In this document: in pieces, positions 1-6,596 of the stretch
Position numbering within the stretch: position 1 is the stretch's first letter
How the letters are laid out: every line of letters starts with the position of its first letter
Assembly: GCA_949297565.1 (NCBI GenBank)
Contig: CASFUI010000091.1
Location: 1-13,260 of the forward strand
Direction: 5' to 3'
DNA: 13,260 nt
Origin: an uncultured Eubacteriales bacterium
Lineage (GTDB): Bacteria > Bacillota > Clostridia > Lachnospirales > Lachnospiraceae
Program-made: the position numbers and the translations under genes
The notes under the pieces: generated by a model
The model's database searches: none
The model's input: only the letters and a program-made list of their open reading frames with translations
What the model was told of the DNA's origin: nothing

Positions 1-1
1 A

Positions 2-67
2 GAGGTTTATGATAACAGTAATAAATCAAAATATCAGAGTGAACTGAGTTCAAAAGGAAGTAAATAA
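2..67 (+). CDS. Possible 3' end of an upstream gene (partial)
   Basis: One frame is open from the window edge to a TAA at 65-67 and would encode a hydrophilic Ser/Lys-rich tail of 21 residues ending SSKGSK. The other two plus frames stop earlier. The stretch is short and contains no recognisable motif, so it may be chance. If real, it is the C-terminus of a protein encoded mostly outside the window. No function can be given. Confidence 0.3.
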   Translation, partial: EVYDNSNKSKYQSELSSKGSK

Positions 68-97
68 TATAAAGAACATATATTCTTTTGTTTCACG

Positions 98-114
98 TGT
101 AACAATATGTTACA
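98..114. promoter_or_regulatory. Perfect 7-bp inverted repeat, operator-like
   Basis: TGTAACA-ATA-TGTTACA is a perfect palindrome with a 3-bp centre, about 60 bp upstream of the predicted -35 box of the nitrilase gene. The size and symmetry suit a dimeric DNA-binding regulator. It has no T-tract, so it is not a terminator. The cognate regulator is unknown. Confidence 0.4.
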
Positions 115-175
115 GACAATATAAATATAGTATTAATATGACATATAACGACTAAATCAGACGATTTTTATGGTA

Positions 176-204
176 TTTACATGCAATCTCGTTTAGAATA
201 AAAT
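176..204 (+). promoter_or_regulatory. Predicted housekeeping promoter of the nitrilase-aminotransferase operon
   Basis: TTTACA (176-181) and TAAAAT (199-204) are 17 bp apart, each matching five of six consensus bases. This would give a leader of roughly 100 nt before the start at 316. Apart from this, the operator-like palindrome and the possible gene end at 2-67, nothing is recognisable in the AT-rich stretch 1-315. Confidence 0.5.
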
Positions 205-315
205 AGAGATAAATTAACGAATAAGCTGTAAGCAATCATATAAGAGTTTTAAATATAATTGTAACGTAATTATCGTGGTATAAGATTATTAATGTGAAAA
301 TGGAGCGCGGAGCGA

Positions 316-1257
316 ATGTCAGAAGGTTACACAGAAAACAGAGAATATAATAATAAAAACACTTCTAAAAAAGATATAATTATTGCAGCTGGGATACAGC
401 TGGATTGCAGTTATAATAAAAAAAATATCCCTGACAGAGCTGAAAGTTATCTTAAACAGGCATTTGAACACTATCCGGATATTGACTTGGTTATTCTTCC
501 GGAGCAGTTTTATAAGCCTTCAGAAACCTCAGATATGTTATCTGAAAAAGAAGTAAGAGACTGGCTTAAGTCACTAGCGAGGAAATATCATGTAAATGTT
601 GTCGGAGGGTCATTTGCATGCAGGTCAGAGCAAGACTGCATCTGTAAAGACGGCAATAGTAGTAAAGATAGCCGACATGACGCTCAAAGTAATTCAGTAG
701 TTTCAGCCAACAAAAATACAAATATAAACCCTTTTAACATATGCTATGTGATGGACAGGGAAGGCAGGATTGTTGGAAGCTATAAAAAGATACACCTTTT
801 TGATGCGTTTAATATAAAAGAGTCAGATGAATTCAGTCCGGGAGATAGCCTTGGGATATTTGATCTGGATATAGGAAGGATAGGGGTCTGGATTTGCTAC
901 GATTCGCGTTTTCCGGAGGTTGCCAGAGCGCTGTCACGCAGCGGGGCTGATCTTTTCTGTGTGCCGGCTGCATTTTATAAACCTCATTCGGAACAATGGG
1001 AAATTCTTTTAAAGGCCGCATCTGTTATGAATGTAACTCCGCTGATTGCAGTAAATCAGATTGGTGATTTGCCTGATGGCAGAGGCTTTTTCGGAAGGAG
1101 TATGGCAATAGACGCAAAAGGAGTAATTACGGCAGGGATTTCTGACAAAGAAGGTTATTTTGTGGGTGAGATTGACAAAGCATACACAAGAAGCTGCCGC
1201 GAGGCAAATCCTGAGCTTAGGAACAGAAGAATTGACCTTTACAGAAATTGGTTATAA
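316..1257 (+). CDS. Carbon-nitrogen hydrolase (nitrilase superfamily), possible omega-amidase
   Basis: Protein of 313 residues with the nitrilase-fold catalytic set in the expected order: Glu63 in LPEQF, Lys158 in the YKKIHLF motif, and Cys194 in ICYDSRFPE. Family members hydrolyse amides or nitriles through a cysteine acyl-enzyme in the cytoplasm. The C-terminal signature (NPELRNRRIDLY) resembles the Nit/omega-amidase branch. The next gene, 34 bp downstream, is a PLP aminotransferase, which fits a pair that deamidates the 2-oxo-acid amides left by glutamine or asparagine transamination; that substrate is inferred. Two oddities are visible: a polar N-terminal extension of about 20 residues before the first strand, and a hydrophilic low-complexity insert at residues ~103-138 in a normally short loop. 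GGAG sequences lie at 302-305 and 309-312, so the start is reasonable but not certain. Confidence 0.88.
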   Translation: MSEGYTENREYNNKNTSKKDIIIAAGIQLDCSYNKKNIPDRAESYLKQAFEHYPDIDLVILPEQFYKPSETSDMLSEKEVRDWLKSLARKYHVNVVGGSFACRSEQDCICKDGNSSKDSRHDAQSNSVVSANKNTNINPFNICYVMDREGRIVGSYKKIHLFDAFNIKESDEFSPGDSLGIFDLDIGRIGVWICYDSRFPEVARALSRSGADLFCVPAAFYKPHSEQWEILLKAASVMNVTPLIAVNQIGDLPDGRGFFGRSMAIDAKGVITAGISDKEGYFVGEIDKAYTRSCREANPELRNRRIDLYRNWL

Positions 1258-1291
1258 AATAATAAACAATAAGAATACAGGAGGAACAAAG

Positions 1292-2479
1292 ATGTTTGTA
1301 TCAGAGAGCATGTATGAATTGGGCAGCAAAAGGTCTGCTATAAGAGAATTGTTTGAGTACGGAAAGATGAGAGCAGCGGTTGTGGGACCGGAAAATGTAT
1401 ATGATTTCAGTCTTGGCAATCCGACCGTACCTGCGCCGGAATGTGTAAATGAGACAATAAGAGAGCTCACACAAAAGCTTGATTCCATATCACTTCATGG
1501 ATATACCTCCGCTCAGGGAGATCTGGAAACCAGAAAGGCAATATCGGATTATTTGAATAATACATATGAAACACATTTTAATCCTGATAATTTTTATATG
1601 ACAATGGGAGCTGCGGCATCTCTTTCTATTGCATTTAAGGCGCTTACAACATGCGGCGAGGACGAGATTATTGCGGTTGCTCCGTTTTTTCCGGAATACA
1701 GAGTATTTGTAGAAGCTGCCGGGGCTAAATTCGGAGTAGTTGCTCCGGATACCGAGCATTTTCAGATTGATTTTGGTAAGTTGGAAAATATGCTTAACAA
1801 AAACACAAAAGCAGTGATTATCAATTCACCAAATAATCCTTCAGGTGCTGTATATTCAGAACAGACCATTGTTAAGCTGTCAGAGCTTTTAAAGAAGAAG
1901 TCAGAAGAATTTGGAACACATATTTTCATTATAACTGACGAGCCTTATCGCGAAATTGTCTATGACGGGGTGACTGTTCCTTATGTGACTAAGTATTATG
2001 ATGATACTATTGTATGCTATTCTTACAGCAAATCTCTGTCACTGCCGGGAGAAAGAATTGGATTTATTCTTGTTCCTGATGAGGCATATGAGAGCAAAAA
2101 GATTTATGCTGCGGTGTGCGGTGCGGGAAGAGCTCTTGGGTATGTGTGCGCCCCAAGTCTTTTTCAGAAGGTAATTGCTAAATGTGTCGGTCAGACCGGA
2201 GATGTAAATCTGTATAAGAAAAACAGGGATTTGTTATATGAGGGTCTTACAGAACTCGGATATGAGTGTTTCAAACCTGATGGGGCATTCTATATGTTTG
2301 TTAAGGCTCTTGAGCCGGATGCCGAGAAATTCTGTGAGAAGGCAAAAGAAGAGGACTTGCTGCTTGTTTCTGCGACGGATTTCGGATGCCCGGGATATGT
2401 GCGCATATCATACTGCGTTGACGAGGATATGATTAAGCGTTCATTTAAGGCGTTTAAGGCACTGAAGGAAAAGTATTAA
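1292..2479 (+). CDS. Pyridoxal-phosphate-dependent aminotransferase, class I/II
   Basis: Protein of 395 residues, typical length for fold-type I aminotransferases. Visible signatures are NSPNNPSG (178-185), DEPY (216-219, Asp pairing with the pyridine nitrogen and Tyr with the PLP O3'), the PLP-Schiff-base Lys247 in SYSKSLSLPGER, and the C-terminal substrate-carboxylate Arg371 in GYVRIS. It transfers amino groups between amino acids and 2-oxo acids in the cytoplasm; the true substrate cannot be read from sequence. The start at 1292 is chosen because AGGAGG lies 7 bp upstream. The frame is open further upstream but would overlap the nitrilase gene by about 100 bp. The 34-bp gap indicates co-transcription with the nitrilase gene, and a terminator follows about 105 bp downstream. 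Confidence 0.92.
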   Translation: MFVSESMYELGSKRSAIRELFEYGKMRAAVVGPENVYDFSLGNPTVPAPECVNETIRELTQKLDSISLHGYTSAQGDLETRKAISDYLNNTYETHFNPDNFYMTMGAAASLSIAFKALTTCGEDEIIAVAPFFPEYRVFVEAAGAKFGVVAPDTEHFQIDFGKLENMLNKNTKAVIINSPNNPSGAVYSEQTIVKLSELLKKKSEEFGTHIFIITDEPYREIVYDGVTVPYVTKYYDDTIVCYSYSKSLSLPGERIGFILVPDEAYESKKIYAAVCGAGRALGYVCAPSLFQKVIAKCVGQTGDVNLYKKNRDLLYEGLTELGYECFKPDGAFYMFVKALEPDAEKFCEKAKEEDLLLVSATDFGCPGYVRISYCVDEDMIKRSFKAFKALKEKY

Positions 2480-2524
2480 AATTTTCAATATAATTATATA
2501 AATATAAATCATAGTACAGCAGAG

Positions 2525-2575
2525 TTGACTGTCTTTTACAAATGGATAATAATATAGCGTTATAAAAGACGAGTC
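2525..2575 (+). repeat. Inverted repeat overlapping a promoter-like sequence
   Basis: Arms at 2527-2541 and 2560-2575 pair with one bulge and one mismatch (GACTGTCTTTTACAA against TTATAAAAGACGAGTC). The left arm overlaps TTGACT (2525-2530), and the loop contains TAATAA (2547-2552) 16 bp later, which resembles a promoter. It may be a second 3'-UTR hairpin of the aminotransferase mRNA, an operator, or the promoter of a very short RNA ending at the adjacent terminator. Confidence 0.35.
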
Positions 2576-2584
2576 AGCCTGAAC

Positions 2585-2621
2585 AAAATGCCGCTTTTTC
2601 AAGGAAAAGGCGGCATTTTTT
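2585..2621 (+). terminator. Intrinsic terminator after the aminotransferase gene
   Basis: The arms ATGCCGCTTTTTC (2588-2600) and GAAAAGGCGGCAT (2604-2616) pair over 13 bp with one G-U wobble and a 3-nt loop, followed by a run of Ts. Flanking A and T runs may let it work in both directions. Confidence 0.85.
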
Positions 2622-2850
2622 GTCGCAGGCATTCATATGCCGAGGATATATCCGTTTCGAGCAGACTTTATAAAATTTCTCATGTTTGGATTGTATGATG
2701 AAAGACGAATACCAAACGGCACCGTACTTTACGTTTCAGTGATTATGAAAAAAAATAAAGGGGAAATTAGTATATTTTTGATAAAGTTATAATGAAAATA
2801 TATGTATTAATAACATTTATACAAAAAATGGATAATTAAGAAAAAAATGC

Positions 2851-2879
2851 TTGAAATCCTACTAAAGTGCTGGTATATT
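2851..2879 (+). promoter_or_regulatory. Predicted extended -10 promoter of the chemoreceptor gene
   Basis: TTGAAA (2851-2856) and TATATT (2874-2879) are 17 bp apart, with TG at 2871-2872 giving an extended -10. Transcription would begin near 2886, leaving a leader of about 145 nt. I saw no flagellar sigma-D/sigma-28 type promoter. Between the terminator at 2621 and this promoter nothing else is recognisable except a small GGCAT-TCAT-ATGCC hairpin near 2628-2641. Confidence 0.55.
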
Positions 2880-2951
2880 ATTCAAGAATATTTTTCATTT
2901 TGATACTGAGCAATATAAAAAGATTTATTTTAGAGAATAAAATAAAAAATA

Positions 2952-2969
2952 CAGCAGAAGGTGCAGGAG
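2952..2969 (+). repeat. 18-bp direct repeat, leader copy
   Basis: CAGCAGAAGGTGCAGGAG occurs here and again, identically, at 3288-3305 inside the chemoreceptor gene. Read in the receptor's frame, both copies encode QQKVQE and are followed by a Leu-containing stretch (LL here, CLL in the gene). The leader copy is preceded by an in-frame TAA and is not part of the predicted protein. Confidence 0.8.
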
Positions 2970-3029
2970 CTTCTTAAAAAACACAGATTTATGTTCAGAT
3001 CATACAGTTCGATAAGAAAAGGAGAATTT

Positions 3030-4715
3030 ATGAAAGAAAAACTAAAGTCAATGAAGGTGAAGGATAAGCTTTACATGGGATATGGTGTGGTCATCGGTAT
3101 TATGATTTTTCTTGGAGTATTTGCACTTGGATGCCTGGTGATCATATATGGAAATTTTAACGGCTATATTAATGGTGTTGAGAAAGCGAACGAGTCAGTG
3201 AAAAACTGTAGAATAGAGATAAACATTGCGGCGCGTTATCTGCGTGAAATGGTGTTGAATGATGATTTATCAACATATCAGGACTATCAGCAGAAGGTGC
3301 AGGAGTGTCTTTTGGATGTTGATACGAATCTGTCGGTCATAAAGCAGGTCGGGGTGTTGGACGAGGCGCTGTATGAGGAGTACGAGACAGCGATTTATAA
3401 CTGGGAGAATATCGGAGAACAGGTTATTAACGAAATTTTGAAAGGAAACCATGAAAAGGCAGTCAATCTGATTTTAAACGAGTGTACCCCTGCTCTAAAT
3501 AATGTAGCAGTAATTGCTATGAATATAGAGTCACAGACAGAGCAAAGCCAGGAAAACACAGTTAATTCAAGTATTATGTTTATGATAATCTGCGGCGTGG
3601 TATTTGTTATTTTGCTTGCGGTGGCAGTTGTGCTTGATATTAAGCTTGGAAAAAATATTGTCACATCTATTCTAAAGCCGATTGAAGAGATTAAGAATGT
3701 GGCAGGAGAACTTGCAGAGGGAAATCTCCACAGCAATCTGGAGTATCATTCAAATGATGAAATCGGAGAACTTGCAAATAGTCTGCGCAAATCCATACAT
3801 ATTCTGGGTTCCTATGTTGATGATGTTTCAAATTTGATGAAGCAATTTTCCGACGGAAACTTTGATGTGCAGCCGGAGCAGGAATGGAGCGGTGATTTTA
3901 TCGGAATTTTGGATTCCTTTACCTCGTTTGAGGATAGTATGGCTAACACTATTACCGGAATAAAGCAGGCTGCGGCTCAGGTGAACGGAGGAGCAGAACA
4001 GGTGGCAGCAAGTTCCACAGATTTGGCTCAGGGGGCAACGGATCAGGCAGCTGTTACGGAGGAGCTTACAGCGACTATAGCCAGTGTTGCTGAACAGGTG
4101 GCACAGAATTCAAGAAACGCGCAGGAAATCAGCAAAAAGGTGGAAGGACTAGGCGTGGAAATTATCAACAGCAACGAGCAGATGAGAAAGCTGGTAGGGT
4201 CAATGCAGAAGATAAGCGAGGCTTCCACACAGATAGGAAAAATTATCGAAGCTATCAATGGCATTGCATCACAGACAAATCTTCTGGCGCTGAACGCTTC
4301 TATTGAAGCAGCCCGAGCCGGCGAAGCCGGAAGGGGATTTGCGGTTGTGGCGGATCAGGTATCTGTTTTAGCATCACAGAGTGCTAAGGCTGTAAAAGAA
4401 TCAGCAGCATTGATTGAGTCGTCTGTACGTGCGGTCGAGGATGGAATGGTCATAGCGGACGAAACAGCCAAGCAGTTGGAAAGTGTGGTAAATGAGTCAA
4501 GGCAGATTACGGAGGAAGTGACAGGGATTGCGGTTACGCTTGAAGAACAGAATAAGGCGATTGAACAGATTAATGAGGGCGTAGAGCAGATTAATGATGT
4601 GGTTCAGACTAATTCTGCGACCTCCGAAGAATGTGCCGCGGCAAGCCAGGAGATGAGCAGTCAGGCAGATAATCTGGAAAAACTTGTAAAAGGATTCCGT
4701 ATTAAAGACAAATAA
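3030..4715 (+). CDS. Methyl-accepting chemotaxis protein (transmembrane chemoreceptor)
   Basis: Protein of 561 residues. Transmembrane helix 1 is at ~14-40, an extracytoplasmic helical sensor domain at ~41-180, transmembrane helix 2 at ~181-203, and a HAMP domain at ~204-258 with its conserved Pro in LKPIEEI. A HAMP-like second segment lies at ~262-315 (DGNFDV...GDFIGILDSF). The long coiled-coil signalling domain follows, with the conserved hairpin tip at ~411-445 (IASQTNLLALNASIEAARAGE, then GRGFAVVADQV). It should form trimers of dimers and control CheA/CheW. The ligand is unknown: the sensor resembles a four-helix bundle, not a PAS or Cache domain. The start at 3030 is chosen for the AAGGAG 5 bp upstream; an in-frame GTG at 2961 lacks a good ribosome site. 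The gene is monocistronic, with its own promoter and terminator. No C-terminal CheR-docking pentapeptide is seen. Confidence 0.93.
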   Translation: MKEKLKSMKVKDKLYMGYGVVIGIMIFLGVFALGCLVIIYGNFNGYINGVEKANESVKNCRIEINIAARYLREMVLNDDLSTYQDYQQKVQECLLDVDTNLSVIKQVGVLDEALYEEYETAIYNWENIGEQVINEILKGNHEKAVNLILNECTPALNNVAVIAMNIESQTEQSQENTVNSSIMFMIICGVVFVILLAVAVVLDIKLGKNIVTSILKPIEEIKNVAGELAEGNLHSNLEYHSNDEIGELANSLRKSIHILGSYVDDVSNLMKQFSDGNFDVQPEQEWSGDFIGILDSFTSFEDSMANTITGIKQAAAQVNGGAEQVAASSTDLAQGATDQAAVTEELTATIASVAEQVAQNSRNAQEISKKVEGLGVEIINSNEQMRKLVGSMQKISEASTQIGKIIEAINGIASQTNLLALNASIEAARAGEAGRGFAVVADQVSVLASQSAKAVKESAALIESSVRAVEDGMVIADETAKQLESVVNESRQITEEVTGIAVTLEEQNKAIEQINEGVEQINDVVQTNSATSEECAAASQEMSSQADNLEKLVKGFRIKDK

Positions 4716-4725
4716 TATTAAAGTC

Positions 4726-4763
4726 AAGGGGCTATCGGGAAACTGATAGTCCCCTTTATTTTT
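4726..4763 (+). terminator. Intrinsic terminator of the chemoreceptor gene
   Basis: AAGGGGCTATC pairs with GATAGTCCCCTT (one bulged T) and is followed by TTATTTTTAT. The hairpin starts about 10 nt after the receptor's stop codon. Confidence 0.85.
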
Positions 4764-4923
4764 ATATAACAATAAATTCCGATGTTATTTCCTGTTGAAA
4801 AATAATCCGTGTGACTGAATATTCCGCACAATAGGCAGTTAAGCTGTTTATGCAGCCGTACGGAAGTGTGCTAAGTCTGCAATCAGACTCCTTTGGGTAT
4901 GAAAAAATGTATCAATAAAAGTA

Positions 4924-4952
4924 TTGACGGAAAAATAGAAATATAATAATAT
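4924..4952 (+). promoter_or_regulatory. Predicted promoter of the DUF3793-flavodoxin-DUF2325 operon
   Basis: TTGACG (4924-4929) and TAATAT (4947-4952) are 17 bp apart, placing the start near 4959. The preceding stretch 4764-4923 has no gene. It holds a perfect AGTCTG-CAAT-CAGACT hairpin near 4873-4888 and the palindrome CCGTACGG, and is otherwise unexplained. Confidence 0.6.
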
Positions 4953-4959
4953 AACAAAT

Positions 4960-4977
4960 AGTTAGTTATGTCTAACT
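4960..4977. promoter_or_regulatory. Operator-like palindrome, possible DtxR/Fur-type metal box
   Basis: AGTTAG-TTATGT-CTAACT has perfect 6-bp arms with a 6-bp centre and covers the predicted transcription start, where a bound repressor would block initiation. The GTTAG/CTAAC arms resemble DtxR-family iron boxes. A flavodoxin downstream makes iron control plausible, but the regulator is inferred. A second inverted pair, AGTTATG (4964-4970) with CATAACT (4987-4993), overlaps it and could fold in the leader RNA. Confidence 0.5.
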
Positions 4978-5010
4978 CAAGAGAGGCATAACTGGCAAAA
5001 GGAGGCTGAT

Positions 5011-5616
5011 ATGAGTCATGAAGTATTTGAAATCATCAGGAATATGGACTTAAGTGATATAGAAGTTCAGATGGCATTGCAGTGTGCGCCGTTTATAAGC
5101 GGACTTAAAGTATCCAATCTGTTTATTGTGCACGATGAACATTTGGATTACCTTATCCCTCTGCTTAACGAAATGAATATAACATGGAAAATTTTATTTC
5201 ATGGAAAGAAGAAAACAACATTGCTGCTGTATAAGGCAGAAATGCTCAGAAGATATTTTTCTGATGTGCGTGTAAAGGCGCTTATGATGGAAGCCGGATA
5301 CAAGCGTGAGCCTGTTGATGATGAAGATATAGAAATGCTTATGGAAATTTTCTGCAGCAGATACCAGAGATATATGAAAACCAAGAGACAGTTTCCTCAT
5401 GAAATGGGGCTGTTTCTGGGCTATCCTGTTGAGGATGTTGAAGGGTATCTTAACAATAACGGGGAAAACAGCCTGTATACAGGATATTGGAAGGTCTATG
5501 AAAATCTTGATGAAAAATTCAGGCTGTTTAAAAGTTTTGAGGCGGCGAAAGAAAATATAATACGCTTTCTGGCTCAGGGAGTAAGTATAAAGAATATTGC
5601 GGAGGCCGTACAGTGA
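5011..5616 (+). CDS. DUF3793 family protein
   Basis: Protein of 201 residues matching from memory the DUF3793 family of clostridial proteins. Recognisable features are LQCAPFISGLKVSNLF near residue 24, WKILFHGKKKTTLLLYK near residue 60, the HEMGLFLGYPVEDVEGYL block near residue 130, and GYWKVYEN near residue 153. No signal peptide or membrane segment is seen, so it should be cytoplasmic. The biochemical function is unknown; in Clostridia these genes often sit near flavodoxin and iron-transport genes. A strong AAGGAGG lies just upstream of the ATG. It is the first gene of an apparent three-gene operon with flavodoxin and DUF2325 downstream. The stop codon overlaps the first base of a GC-rich hairpin. 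Confidence 0.82.
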   Translation: MSHEVFEIIRNMDLSDIEVQMALQCAPFISGLKVSNLFIVHDEHLDYLIPLLNEMNITWKILFHGKKKTTLLLYKAEMLRRYFSDVRVKALMMEAGYKREPVDDEDIEMLMEIFCSRYQRYMKTKRQFPHEMGLFLGYPVEDVEGYLNNNGENSLYTGYWKVYENLDEKFRLFKSFEAAKENIIRFLAQGVSIKNIAEAVQ

Positions 5617-5636
5617 CCGCAGCGTAATGCTGCGGT
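5616..5636 (+). other. Intercistronic hairpin
   Basis: ACCGCAGC-GTAAT-GCTGCGGT is a perfect 8-bp stem at the DUF3793 stop codon. An A-rich segment follows where a terminator would have a T-tract, so termination is unlikely. More probably it stabilises or processes the mRNA and alters the expression ratio of DUF3793 and flavodoxin. Confidence 0.55.
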
Positions 5637-5671
5637 ACATAAAAAATTTAATCAGTGAAAGGAATATGAAT

Positions 5672-6103
5672 ATGAGCGAAATTAAGGTGGTTTACTGGTC
5701 ACAGTCAGGTAATACTATGGCAATGGCAAATGCCGTTGGCGAGGGTATCAGGGAAGCAGGAAAAGAGGCAAAGGTTGTTGAGGTTTCATCAATCAGCGCA
5801 GAAGAGTTAAAGGATGACGAGGTGTTTGCGCTGGGATGCCCGGCTATGGGGGCAGAGGAGCTTGAGGAAACGGAAATGGAGCCGTTTGTAGCGGAGGTTG
5901 AAAAATTTGCATCAGGAAAAATTATCGGGCTGTTTGGCTCATACGGTTGGGGAGACGGTCAGTGGATGAGAGACTGGGCGTCGCGTCTTGAGAGTTCAGG
6001 AGCAAAGATTGCAGGGGGCGAGGGTGTTGTATGCAACGAAGCGCCGGATGACGACGCTGTTGCCGCATGCAAAAAACTTGGAGAGCAGCTCGCGGCAGAG
6101 TAA
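5672..6103 (+). CDS. Flavodoxin
   Basis: Protein of 143 residues, the normal size for a short-chain flavodoxin. The FMN-phosphate loop SQSGNT lies at residues 10-15 after the first beta strand (IKVVYW). A flavin-side loop GCPAMGAEELEE is near residue 55, and the typical FGSYGWGDGQWMRDW block is at ~88-102. It is a small acidic cytoplasmic electron carrier that usually replaces ferredoxin when iron is scarce. The start at 5672 is preferred because AAAGGA (5658-5663) is 8 nt upstream; an in-frame ATG at 5666 is too close to that site. It is the middle gene of the DUF3793-flavodoxin-DUF2325 set. The possible metal box upstream fits induction under iron limitation, though that is inferred. Confidence 0.93.
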   Translation: MSEIKVVYWSQSGNTMAMANAVGEGIREAGKEAKVVEVSSISAEELKDDEVFALGCPAMGAEELEETEMEPFVAEVEKFASGKIIGLFGSYGWGDGQWMRDWASRLESSGAKIAGGEGVVCNEAPDDDAVAACKKLGEQLAAE

Positions 6104-6132
6104 ATAAAATTTTTGTGAAAGCGGGGTAAAAT

Positions 6133-6414
6133 ATGTCGGTTTGTATTATTGGCGGAAATGAAAGAATGGAAAGGCAGTATGTGAATATTTGTAAAAAGCA
6201 TAATTTTAAGGCAAAGGTATTTACAAGAATGAAGAGCAATCTCAAGGAGCAAATCGGCAGCCCTGATTTGATAGTTTTGTTTACCAATACTGTTTGTCAC
6301 AAAATGGTAAAGTGTGCTCTAGCAGAGGCTCAAAGATGTAATGCCAATGTCATAAGATGTCATACCAGCAGTCAGAGCGCTCTTGAGGAGATTCTCATCG
6401 GGTTAAAGGGCTGA
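6133..6414 (+). CDS. DUF2325 domain-containing protein
   Basis: Protein of 93 residues with the DUF2325 pattern: N-terminal CIIGGNERMERQY, a central strand PDLIVLFTNTVCHKMV (Asp, Thr and His conserved in the family), and a Ser-containing C-terminal helix (TSSQSALEEIL). The fold resembles half a Rossmann domain. Its function is not established. It follows flavodoxin by 29 bp, with a GGGG-containing ribosome site, so it is probably co-transcribed. Two of its four cysteines are in the conserved core, and metal or redox sensing is possible but unproven. A weak low-GC hairpin follows at about 6436-6466. Confidence 0.82.
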   Translation: MSVCIIGGNERMERQYVNICKKHNFKAKVFTRMKSNLKEQIGSPDLIVLFTNTVCHKMVKCALAEAQRCNANVIRCHTSSQSALEEILIGLKG

Positions 6415-6435
6415 AATTCAGGCTGATTTCGCTGT

Positions 6436-6480
6436 GATTTTTTAAAATCTTAAAAAATATATCACTTTTTAAACTTTTTT
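6436..6480 (+). terminator. Weak AT-rich hairpin after the flavodoxin operon
   Basis: GTGATTTTTTAA pairs with TTAAAAAATATATCAC around an AATC loop and is followed by T-rich sequence. The stem is almost all A-T, so termination would be inefficient. A TTGACT at 6484-6489 may be a -35 box for the next gene, but no well-spaced -10 follows. Confidence 0.35.
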
Positions 6481-6551
6481 TGGTTGACTTCGTATATTAA
6501 TTTGTAAGATTATAAAATAGTATTTGAAAATTTTTAAATAGGTGATATATT

Positions 6552-6596
6552 TTGAAGAACAAAAAGTTATAAAAAATAGCTGCTGTATGTTTTGCA
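6552..6596 (+). pseudogene. Original start and signal-peptide n-region, cut by an in-frame TAA
   Basis: GGTGAT (6541-6546), a strong match to the anti-Shine-Dalgarno, lies 5 nt before TTG at 6552. Translation gives M-K-N-K-K-L and then TAA (6570-6572). Past the stop the same frame continues KIAAVCFAVC and on into the hydrophobic CFVACIFYLSVF, so a positively charged n-region plus hydrophobic core is plainly intact except for one codon. A single substitution from AAA, GAA or CAA explains it. Expression of the downstream protein would need readthrough or a poor internal start. Confidence 0.7.

Noticed and set aside
1160..1291. Upstream extension of the aminotransferase to 1160
   Set aside because: It overlaps the nitrilase gene in another frame, whereas AGGAGG sits at the right distance from the ATG at 1292.
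316..2479. Naming the pair as methionine-salvage mtnU/mtnE
   Set aside because: No other methionine-salvage gene is nearby, and the families alone cannot fix the substrate.
2961..3029. GTG start for the chemoreceptor at 2961
   Set aside because: There is no ribosome site at the right distance, and the ATG at 3030 has AAGGAG and begins the usual short cytoplasmic tail before helix 1.
3395..3736. Long open frame antisense to the chemoreceptor gene
   Set aside because: It is a shadow of a high-confidence gene, with no ribosome site or recognisable domain.
4764..4923. Possible riboswitch ahead of the flavodoxin operon
   Set aside because: None of the conserved core sequences I know (cyclic-di-GMP, THF, SAM, T-box, FMN) could be found, and it lies upstream of the predicted promoter.
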